Shown piece by piece: positions 1 through 5,688 of a stretch of DNA of 12,857 nt (position 1 is the stretch's first letter; each line of letters starts with the position of its first letter). This stretch comes from Gloeophyllum trabeum ATCC 11539. Its lineage: Eukaryota > Basidiomycota > Agaricomycetes > Gloeophyllales > Gloeophyllaceae. The notes below the pieces were generated by a model, which was not told where the DNA came from, made no database searches, and saw only the letters and a list, made by a program, of their open reading frames with translations. A program made the translations under genes and the position numbers. The DNA is taken from the NCBI RefSeq assembly GCF_000344685.1, contig NW_006920424.1, forward strand, positions 525,918 to 538,774. The letters run 5' to 3'.

Positions 1-2
1 CA

Positions 3-392
3 AGATGGGTACTGGGAGCAGTCTCTTGGTCTAGTCGACTTCAGTCTATAGTCACTCTGTCTACTACTGAGGCTGAGTATGTGGCCGCTGTCTCTGCTGC
101 TCAGGAGATCCTCTGGCTGCGCAACTTCCTTACTGAACTCGGCTACTCCTTCTCTTCGCCCTCTACCCTCTACATCGACAATCAGTCTGCTCTGTCTGTG
201 GCGGAGAACCCAGAGCACCATGGGAGGATGAAGCACTTGGACTTGCGGTTCTACTGGTTGAGGGATGAGGTTGCGAGCGGCAAGATTGGGCTGGCGCATC
301 TTAGGACAGATGTGATGCCAGCGGATGGGATGACCAAGGCCTTGGTGAAGGCAAAGGTCGAGAACATGGTTAGGTTGCTGGGGCTGATGTAG
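3..392 (+). pseudogene. pol: Ty1/copia element B, RNase H C-terminal end of pol (partial)
   Basis: This is the last ~130 residues of a copia polyprotein; the rest lies left of the window. Seen: the copia RNase H signatures STTEAEY (catalytic Glu codon at 69), YIDNQSALS (catalytic Asp codon at 177) and HHGRMKHLDLRFYWLRDEV, ending at a TAG stop at 390-392, ten residues or so after the usual MPAD-MTKAL tail. RNase H degrades the RNA of the RNA/DNA hybrid during reverse transcription in virus-like particles. Compared with its close relative at 1450-1500, one extra base near 13-20 shifts the frame, so upstream codons are not continuous with this tail. The stop is followed 16 bases later by a polypurine tract and then an LTR, the expected order for a 3' end. 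Confidence 0.9.
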
Positions 393-408
393 CGCAGACG
401 TGGCACGT

Positions 409-418
409 CAGGGGGGAG
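409..418 (+). other. Polypurine tract of copia element B
   Basis: CAGGGGGGAG lies directly before the LTR and just after the pol stop, the standard place for plus-strand DNA priming in LTR retrotransposons. Element A has the same ten bases at 1856-1865 immediately before its own LTR, which supports the assignment. Confidence 0.8.
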
Positions 419-428
419 TATTGGAGGT

Positions 429-511
429 AAAAAGTGCGCTGACTGGGGATTGAACCAAGACCTCCAGGTATGCATCCCTGCTAGTGGTGGTAACCACTTC
501 GCTATTTTGGC
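429..511 (-). other. tRNA-like Pol III A-box/B-box module, antisense in LTR B
   Basis: On the minus strand, TAGCGAAGTGG (504-494) fits the A-box consensus and GGTTCAATCCC (456-446) fits the B-box exactly. They are 37 bases apart, and the B-box is followed after 12 bases by TTTTT, a Pol III stop signal. This spacing is that of a tRNA gene. The T-arm pairs at four of five positions, but the acceptor stem does not pair and the D-arm is poor, so it is not a functional tRNA. A second copy lies on the plus strand at 3638-3720. It may be a relic of a tRNA gene or tRNA-derived SINE absorbed by the LTR, or a chance match. Confidence 0.35.
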
Positions 512-615
512 TTCCTTTACCCTCGTGACTTAGCCCCTTTAACTCTGCGCTTTTCCCTTGCATTTCCCATACTGTACAGTTGGTTCCCACGCTCCCAGAA
601 GAGCGAAAATGCGCT

Positions 616-661
616 CCTGAGTCAAGCTCTCTTCCTTAGCATTAATAGAGCTTGACTCAGG
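616..661. repeat. Perfect 15-bp hairpin in LTR B
   Basis: CCTGAGTCAAGCTCT at 616-630 is the exact reverse complement of 647-661, with a 16-base loop. The right arm is repeated in direct orientation at 702-716 as part of a 31-base tandem repeat. The same hairpin is conserved in the second LTR copy (3488-3502 with 3519-3533). Confidence 0.8.
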
Positions 662-761
662 TATGTCCCTCTGTATGTTTCTGTACTTCCTTAGCATTAA
701 TAGAGCTTGACTCAGGCATCTCTCTGTGTATCTGGACGCCTGCCAGCTTCCCAGTTGGACA

Positions 762-1850
762 CGATGTTGGCATGAGAAGCTGAATGAGGTCTTGGTCAAG
801 TTGGGCTTCCAGAGACTGGTGTGCGAGCACAGTGTGTGGGTGTACAGGAAAGGCGAAGTCAGGATGTTCATTCCTGTCTTTGTGGACGACATCACCATTG
901 CAGCCAAGTCAAAGGACGCCATTGCCCAGGTCAAGTCTGACTTGAAGTCCCACTTCAAACTTCGTGATTTAGGCCCTACCACATGGCTACTGGGTGTACA
1001 GATAGAGCGGGATAGATCAAAGCGCACCCTTAGCATCTCACAGCGCCAGTATGCCTTGGATGTCTTGCAGCGCTATGGCTTCAGTGACTGTGATCCTGTC
1101 AGCACTCCTATGGACCCTGGAACGAACTTGTCCTCTGAGATGTGCCCCAAGACCAGGGAGCAGGAGTTGAACATGAAGGACATCCCCTACGATCACGCTG
1201 TTGGTTCTCTGTTCTACCTTGCAGTTGCAACACGTCCAGACATAGCCAAGACTGTTGGAGTCCTTGCTCGCTTCACCAAGAATCCAGGGATGCAACACTG
1301 GAAGGCAGTCAAGCACTTGTTGCGCTACATCAAAGGCACCCTGGACTACAAACTGACTTATGCGCCCGCCTCTGGCTCTGAGCTGTTTACCTCCTATGTC
1401 GATGCTGATCATGGAGGGAACTTGGACAATGGCCGGTCCACTACTGGTTTTGTGATCAAGATGGGTACTGGTGCTATCTCCTGGAGCAGCCGCTTACAGA
1501 GCATTGTTGTGCTCTCTACCACTGAGGCTGAGTATGTGGGTGCTGTCTCTGCTGCACAGGAAGTGCTCTGGCTTCGAAATTTACTCTCTGAATTTGGTTA
1601 TGACATGTCCTCCCCATCCACACTTTATATTGACAACCTCTCTGCTCTGTCTGTTGCGAAGAACCCAGAGCACCATGGCCGCATGAAGCATTTGGATTTG
1701 CGCTTTTACTGGCTTAGGGATGAAGTCGCCAAAGGCAAACTCAAGATGGTCCACCTGAGGACTTCAGACATGCCTGCGGATATCCTGACTAAATCCCTGC
1801 CTAGGCCGAAGGTCTTAGAAATGGTGAAGATGCTTGGATTGGGGAAGTGA
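762..1850 (+). CDS. pol: Ty1/copia element A, pol: RT C-terminal half plus RNase H (5' cut by insertion)
   Basis: A 362-codon uninterrupted frame encodes the C-terminal third of a copia polyprotein. The frame is open from 726, but bases up to 761 belong to the end of LTR B; true copia sequence starts at 762 with RCWHEKL, the conserved block following the YGLKQ motif of RT. Seen: the RT catalytic FVDD box (codons 879-890), the linker block with IPYDHAVGSLFYLAVATRPDI, then RNase H with its catalytic Asp (codon 1401, YVDADHGG), Glu (1524, STTEAEY) and Asp (1632, YIDNLSAL). The stop at 1848-1850 is followed by a polypurine tract and LTR. No frameshift or stop is visible, unlike the older elements around it. 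The N-terminal RT, integrase, protease and gag lie beyond element B, left of the window. Confidence 0.93.
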   Translation, partial: RCWHEKLNEVLVKLGFQRLVCEHSVWVYRKGEVRMFIPVFVDDITIAAKSKDAIAQVKSDLKSHFKLRDLGPTTWLLGVQIERDRSKRTLSISQRQYALDVLQRYGFSDCDPVSTPMDPGTNLSSEMCPKTREQELNMKDIPYDHAVGSLFYLAVATRPDIAKTVGVLARFTKNPGMQHWKAVKHLLRYIKGTLDYKLTYAPASGSELFTSYVDADHGGNLDNGRSTTGFVIKMGTGAISWSSRLQSIVVLSTTEAEYVGAVSAAQEVLWLRNLLSEFGYDMSSPSTLYIDNLSALSVAKNPEHHGRMKHLDLRFYWLRDEVAKGKLKMVHLRTSDMPADILTKSLPRPKVLEMVKMLGLGK

Positions 1851-1855
1851 CCAGT

Positions 1856-1865
1856 CAGGGGGGAG
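1856..1865 (+). other. Polypurine tract of copia element A
   Basis: CAGGGGGGAG sits six bases after the pol stop and directly before the LTR start TGTTGAG. It is identical to the tract of element B. Confidence 0.8.
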
Positions 1866-2230
1866 TGTTGAGATCTGATGACTTGGTCACTCTATGTTGA
1901 CTGAGTGGCTCATGGAATGGCCTAGGCCCTTCTAGGCCGAGTTACCTTGTTCTGAGCCACTCCCTTTGTTGTGAGCCACTCCCTTTGTATTCCTTGTATT
2001 CCCTGTTCTTCTTTGTATTTCAATGTCCCCCTTGTTCTGTCCTTGTTCTTTGATGCCCTTGTATTCTACAGTATATAAGGGCTCCCTAGGTTGCTCTGTG
2101 TCCCCCAGTCTTGACACAGTTTGACCTAGGTGAGTCTGCCACTTGTATTCCTTATACCAGAATACAGTCTTGACACAGTTTGACCTAGCCCTTGGGTGTT
2201 GTCTGAAGCTAGTATCTTCCACTGCCAACA
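1866..2230 (+). repeat. 3' LTR of copia element A (LTR family A, 365 bp)
   Basis: It starts TGTTG right after the polypurine tract and ends CAACA at 2230, giving the standard TG...CA ends with a 5-bp terminal inverted repeat. The right edge is confirmed because antisense gag sequence of element B' starts at 2231. Internal structure: a TATA box (TATATAAG, about 2072-2079); a 17-base repeat TGAGCCACTCCCTTTGT at 1953-1969 and 1972-1988; and a 24-base repeat at 2106-2129 and 2165-2188, both downstream of the TATA box. The sequence is unrelated to LTR B although the RNase H proteins are close relatives. Confidence 0.88.
2072..2080 (+). promoter_or_regulatory. TATA box of LTR A
   Basis: TATATAAGG lies about 205 bases into the 365-bp LTR, the usual position between U3 and R for Pol II transcription of the element. 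Confidence 0.6.
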
Positions 2231-2298
2231 ATATCATCAGCCCAGGAGCCATAGTTCCTCTCCCCAAGAGCAGGGAAGGTCCTCTTGGCTTGAGACAT
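2231..2298 (-). pseudogene. gag: Ty1/copia element B', start of gag (cut by element A)
   Basis: On the minus strand an ATG at 2298-2296 opens a frame with FPALGERNYGSW, the N-terminal copia Gag signature (a phenylalanine block followed by NY..W). After about 22 residues the gene is interrupted at 2231 by the end of the LTR of element A; the frame then runs a few codons into the LTR and stops. The rest of gag should lie beyond elements A and B, left of the window. The ATG is chosen because it precedes the signature closely and follows a long leader and a primer-binding site. If element A made a 5-bp target duplication, it would be ATATC (2231-2235). Confidence 0.75.
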
Positions 2299-2685
2299 TG
2301 CTGAGTGACGAAAAAAGCGATTTGAGGCGATAAGACGACGATGGGAGCGATAGGGAGCAATGGGAAGCCTAAGAGCGAAGCAAAGACCACCAGAAACAGT
2401 CTATGGGCAGTAGAGAGGAGTTGGGAATGAGATGGGAGGAAGATGGAGTTGTAGGAGCAAGTGGGCGCGAGATGGGACGTCCAAGGGTTGTCTAGGGCGA
2501 AAAGGCGCGACGAACAAGCCTAGGACGACGGCGGGGACCGATAGGAACGATCTGGAGAGCGCAGGAGAGAAAAATGCGATAGAGAGCAGATGGATGGCTG
2601 GATAGGCTGAGATCTTGCTCTGATACGAATAGGAGCGCTGTAGAGGCTGTAGGATGGGCGAAAAGTGCGATCTGGAGCCTCTAAA
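2299..2685 (-). other. Untranslated leader of copia element B'
   Basis: This 387-base stretch lies between the primer-binding site and the gag ATG. It holds no convincing ORF. TCGC on the coding strand (GCGA on plus) occurs ten times, and GGGCGAAAAG on plus occurs twice. Such leaders usually hold the packaging and dimerisation signals of the genomic RNA; that role is inferred here from position only. Confidence 0.6.
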
Positions 2686-2702
2686 GCGTTGGGCTCATAA
2701 CC
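2686..2702 (-). other. Primer-binding site matching the initiator tRNA-Met anticodon arm
   Basis: GGTTATGAGCCCAACGC on the minus strand starts right after the LTR end. Its complement (GCGTTGGGCTCATAACC) reads as the anticodon stem-loop of a eukaryotic initiator tRNA-Met, including the CAT anticodon. Drosophila copia is primed by a 5' half of this tRNA in the same way. The site also fixes the LTR boundary. Confidence 0.72.
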
Positions 2703-2798
2703 TGTCCAACTGGGCAGCTGGCAAGTATCCAGATACACACAGAGATGCCTGAGTCAAGCTCTATTAATGCTAAGGAAGTACAGAAATATACAGAGGGA

Positions 2799-3485
2799 CA
2801 GTGAACCGCTTATGTAATGCACCACCCCTTTCCGACATGTATTTGAGCCATACCTCTTGAACTAAGGCATATTTCTGCTGGGTGTAAAGACAAAATTGTA
2901 GTACTTTCTGAGCTCTATCTAGCCATGTAGACTTCGTGGAGCGTGAATCTGATCTCGTCTCAGCAGAGGGCATTTAATATTTGTAGTCAAAATCTATCTT
3001 CACAACGAAGGGGGTGATGTATGAAGTAACTACACAATGAAATTCTCCATGAAATTCTGAGTATTTTAGAGTCCCGAACTGTGGAAATTGACTACATGGA
3101 TGCAGAGATATGAGGCCAGAAAGTTGGGATTTTGGTGTAAGATTTCGGAGTTTTACACCAAAACCCCCAACTTTCTGCACCCATATCTCCACAACGATGT
3201 AGTCAATCAGGGATGTTCTGGGGTCGAAATTGCTCAGAATTTCGAGCTCTGTCTAGCTATGAGCATACCAGAATCACTAGAAGAAGATTTACACATAGTT
3301 TGAAACCAGTCCTCATCATATTTGGCCTCCTGTTCAGCCATAAGGCAGCAGAAGGTTCTGGTCATACTACCATGATGTAGAGGGAAAATATCACTACAAC
3401 TTTACATTTTACACCAAAAAAAATATGCAACCGTTGCTGAGATACAAGTCGTGCAAGGGTGGTGCAATACTTTTGCAGTTCACTG
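2799..3485. mobile_element. Non-autonomous TA-inserting TIR element (MITE-like, 687 bp)
   Basis: The ends are inverted repeats of about 50 bp with roughly 80% identity, both beginning CAGTGAAC and sharing TGCACCACCC. A TA follows the right end (3486-3487). CAGT ends and a TA target point to the Tc1/mariner (pogo/Fot1-like) superfamily. No transposase ORF is present; short frames inside are not convincing. The interior holds a near-perfect palindrome about 193 bp long centred at 3147, a direct repeat (2908-2927 and 3242-3261), and TTTTGGTGTAA in several copies and both orientations. The left TA is missing, explained by a 4-base deletion between ACA repeats. Confidence 0.8.
3051..3243. repeat. 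Large internal palindrome of the TIR element
   Basis: Paired blocks around centre 3147: GAAATTCTGAG (3051-3061) with CTCAGAATTTC (3233-3243), ATTGACTACAT (3087-3097) with 3197-3207, CAGAAAGTTGGG (3117-3128) with 3166-3177, and TTTTGGTGTAA (3130-3140) with 3153-3163. The loop is only about 12 bases, so a transcript would form a long hairpin. Confidence 0.85.
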
Positions 3486-3637
3486 TACCTGAGTCAAGCT
3501 CTATTAATGCTAAGGAAGAGAGCTTGACTCAGGAGCGCATTTTCGCTCTTCTGGGAGCATGGGAACCAACTGTACAGTATGGGAAATGGAAGGGAAAAGT
3601 GCAGAGTTAAAGGGGCTAAGTTACCAGGGTAAAGGAA

Positions 3638-3720
3638 GCCAAGATAGCGAAGTGGTTACCACCACTAGCAGTGATGCATACCTGGAGGTTTTGGTTCAAT
3701 CCCCAGTCAGTGCACTTTTT
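3638..3720 (+). other. tRNA-like Pol III A-box/B-box module, second copy
   Basis: This is the copy carried by the LTR of B', antisense to that LTR. The A-box TAGCGAAGTGG (3645-3655), B-box GGTTCAATCCC (3693-3703) and TTTTT (3716-3720) are all intact, although nearby bases differ from the first copy. The T-arm 5' strand has changed from CTTGG to TTTGG, weakening that stem. Confidence 0.35.
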
Positions 3721-3730
3721 ACCTCCAATA

Positions 3731-4310
3731 GACACCAGCTTCTTTGACACCACACTTTGCAAATCATCCATATTGGCATGAGAACAGCGCTTCTGCCATA
3801 GAGACAAGTCCAGAGGGAGTGTGCTAAGTGCAGAGTGCGCTGTTTGCACTGGAGTGATAGTCCTACCTTGCAGGTAGCCAGTGTTTGCATTGTTCACTTT
3901 GGCTTGGAACTGCAGGGTACCATGCAAGTAGAATGAAGCATAATCATGCTCTATCTCGCATCTGAAGCCCTTCTGCTTTGTGAGGTGGAACACTGATAAC
4001 AGATTGGATCCAAGATCAGGGACATGAAACACATCATGGAATACTACTGGGGGTAACATTTTGCCATCAACTACAGGCTGAAACTCGACTGAACCCAGAC
4101 CATATGTGAAGAAGCACCTGCATCGGTGTTCCAATTAGTTGCTGACTCTGTCTGGAGCCATGCAGAGCTGCTCACTCTGAAGAGGACAGAAGTGCTGCTG
4201 TATAGCCAGCAAAGTGTTCACTCACAGCTGCAGAAGCAGAAGCAGAATCTTGCTGGGCCTCATTTGCAGACTCCTTTGACTCCTTAGACTTCTTCTTGCT
4301 CTAGTTCTGT
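3731..4310 (-). pseudogene. pol: Ty1/copia element C: protease to GAG-pre-integrase fragment of pol
   Basis: Read on the minus strand. First comes a Gag-Pol linker rich in Lys/Ser/Ala, then SATNWNTDAGASSHM, where DAGA (4124-4101 covers DAGASSHM) is the aspartic protease active site, normally D-T/S-G. Then follow FHDVFHVPDLGSNLLSV and LWQKRCSHANMDDL, the GAG-pre-integrase domain that precedes integrase in copia pol. The gene is broken: the linker is out of frame with the active site; about 40 residues are missing with a frame change after SSHM (about 4095-4100); and a TAG lies in the linker near 4303. Insertion of the B' LTR at 3731 ends it after VSKKLV. The integrase and RT should lie left of the window. 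Confidence 0.85.
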
Positions 4311-4349
4311 ATTGGAGGTAAAAAGTGCGCTGACTGGGGATTGAACCAA
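4311..4349 (+). repeat. 39-base stub of LTR family B
   Basis: The sequence is identical to the first 39 bases of LTR B (419-457), starting exactly at the terminal TATTGG. It stops one base past the antisense B-box motif and then changes to unrelated sequence. The left flank is coding sequence of element C, so an LTR B copy inserted there and lost everything but its tip. Confidence 0.75.
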
Positions 4350-5040
4350 TGTTTAGGGACAATTGTCCAGGCCTAATGTAATGGGATTTCAGGTGGCAGG
4401 CAGGCTGCCGTGAGCCGGGCTGAGTTTGAATGGCCTACCCCGGCATCCTGGCAGTTGGGCAGGGATCAGGGCTAGGTCTGGTGCCCCGGGAATGGCCTGG
4501 GGGGCTAAGAATAGGCTGGCTGATCATCCAGGCACCTGGGTGGCTCCAAAAAATGCGCAAAAATTCGGAGAAATCAGTATATATTGGTGGAGCCCGGACT
4601 CCACATATTAGTGCTACAGCACACATATTCACAGCAGGTTCCATGATTTTTCCCAGATTATTGCGCATTTTTCCTGATTTTATATGAGCTGCTAATGGCT
4701 GATTGTGTGGTGCTCTAGACACATTCCCACGCTATGGATAGCTCCGGCACCATGATGCCTGTCCCAAAAAATATATTGTGATTTTTTTGCGTATTTTTCT
4801 GTAATCTTCTGCGGCCTGCAGGGCCAGCTATGGCTACCCACCTATTATTGACAACAGCTCAGATCAAATCCTGATTTGGATCTCCATGCCAGGGATGCCG
4901 GGGCTGTCGTATTCAAGCTCAGCAGGGCTTCCTGACACTACATAGGGTACTCAAAAATCTCATACATTACAGACGATTGTAAAGGCTGTTTAATGTAAAA
5001 GGCTTTATGATAACAAAGGGGATCTAATACATTAATCTTA
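4350..5040. repeat. Non-coding block with long diverged inverted arms (possible TIR element)
   Basis: No convincing gene. Sequence at about 4418-4470 matches the reverse complement of about 4871-4924 (shared blocks TGAGTTTGAAT / TGAGCTTGAAT and CCCCGGCATCC). The match continues inwards in the same order: the A-rich TGCGCAAAAA block at about 4541-4587 against 4763-4806. Outwards it reaches a TAATG...GAGATTT motif at about 4375-4388 and 4955-4976, which is loosely repeated again at 5020-5040. This looks like an old fold-back or MITE-like element about 600-690 bp long. Exact ends and a target duplication could not be fixed. The short frames at 4426-4722 lie within the arms and are not treated as genes. 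Confidence 0.45.
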
Positions 5041-5688
5041 CAGCAACAGGTGAACAGACTGGCTCGAGACTGTTCGAATACTCAATGAGGACACGTAGAA
5101 GAGGAGGTTCACATCTCGCGAATCCTCACAAAGAACAAAGGCCCTGTGACGACATGCTGGAACAACCCCTCATCGACACAGCCCACCCTTGTTTCTACCT
5201 CTGGCCCCCGTCTAGACAGAAAAACTCCCCTGTCAAAACTCACAGACGGTGAGAAGACCCTGCTCAGTAGGCACAATGGCTGCTTCAAGTGCCAACATTT
5301 CAATGTCGATCACCAGTCTAAGGCCTGCCCGTACGGATTTCCTAATGCCACAACGTACACGGAGCTAACCCAGGCCGACGTCACTGCTAGCCTCTACCCC
5401 TCCGCTGCAAATTGTCCTTCAACTTCAAAGACGACTATAGTCAACACCGTTGTCGACAATACAGAAGATGAACCAATGGGTCTCATTGGAGTGGTCGCTG
5501 TGCTTGACTCCAAGGATGACACCGATGAGTGTGTTCTCTTTTCTATGCCCCACCTTACTTTCCCCTGTACAATTCCCGCTCCTGCCGTTGATAAGCCTCA
5601 GGATCATCTGACCCCTGAAAACGCGGACTCAGCCCATCGTACAAGCCCTCTGGAGCTCATTCGACACAGTGCTCACACGCCTCTAGGT
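5041..5688 (+). pseudogene. gag: Ty3/gypsy chromovirus I, gag C-terminal part with zinc knuckle
   Basis: The frame runs from about 5041 through 5688, with one TGA stop at 5086-5088, and encodes the nucleocapsid end of a fungal gypsy Gag. Seen: LSRHNGCFKC...DH...AC, a CCHC knuckle with Cys codons at 5281, 5290 and 5326 and His at 5311. The spacing is CX2CX6HX4C, two residues longer than the classic retroviral box. Downstream is the TYTELTQADV block and a Thr/Pro-rich linker. The N-terminal capsid half (about 150-200 residues) and the 5' LTR are absent; upstream sequence belongs to the inverted-arm block. At 5689 the frame is interrupted by an insertion and stops at 5701-5703. Gag packages the element RNA. 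Confidence 0.85.

Larger units (their letters stand above)
419..761 (+). repeat. 3' LTR of copia element B (LTR family B, 343 bp)
   Basis: Both ends are mapped by junctions. The left end (TATTGG) abuts the polypurine tract and recurs at the edges of two other copies (3730 on the minus strand, 4311 on the plus strand). The right end (TTGGACA) abuts RT codons of element A at 762 and, in the other copy, a primer-binding site at 2702. The LTR starts with TA rather than the usual TG. It contains a 31-base tandem repeat (631-661 and 686-716), a 15-bp perfect hairpin (616-630 with 647-661) and, on the minus strand, tRNA-like Pol III boxes (429-511). No clear TATA box was seen. Confidence 0.85.
2703..3730 (-). 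repeat. 5' LTR of copia element B' (family B), split by an inverted-repeat element
   Basis: Read on the minus strand, 3730-3486 and 2800-2703 together reproduce LTR B of 419-761 in order, with scattered substitutions. The outer edge (TATTGG) abuts coding sequence of element C, and the inner edge (GGACA) abuts the primer-binding site, so this is the 5' LTR. Removing 2801-3485 gives exactly the sequence seen in the intact LTR at that point. The hairpin, tandem repeat unit and tRNA-like module are all conserved. Confidence 0.85.

Noticed and set aside
429..511. A genuine tRNA gene
   Set aside because: Acceptor strands do not pair, the D-arm is poor and no clear anticodon arm forms. Only the promoter boxes and terminator fit.
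726..761. The copia A frame appears to start at a GTG at 726 with residues VYLDACQLPSWT
   Set aside because: These bases are the end of LTR B; the same sequence occurs next to a primer-binding site at 2703-2740 on the minus strand. True pol sequence starts at 762.
2520..2738. Minus-strand frame of 72 residues sharing MYLD-CQLPSWT with the copia A frame
   Set aside because: The shared part is LTR end sequence, and the remainder lies across the primer-binding site and leader. It is not a protein.
4426..4722. Overlapping open frames on both strands in the inverted-arm block
   Set aside because: They lie in the repeated arms, overlap each other in several frames and match no family I recognise.
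4350..5040. 5' LTR of chromovirus I
   Set aside because: No stretch resembles the 3' LTR start TGTAACTCTG, and no primer-binding site was found. The element is 5' truncated.
5146..5146. Start of a free-standing gag-like gene at a GTG or ATG near 5146
   Set aside because: Gag-like sequence extends upstream to about 5041 with one TGA. This is a 5'-truncated gag, not a gene start.
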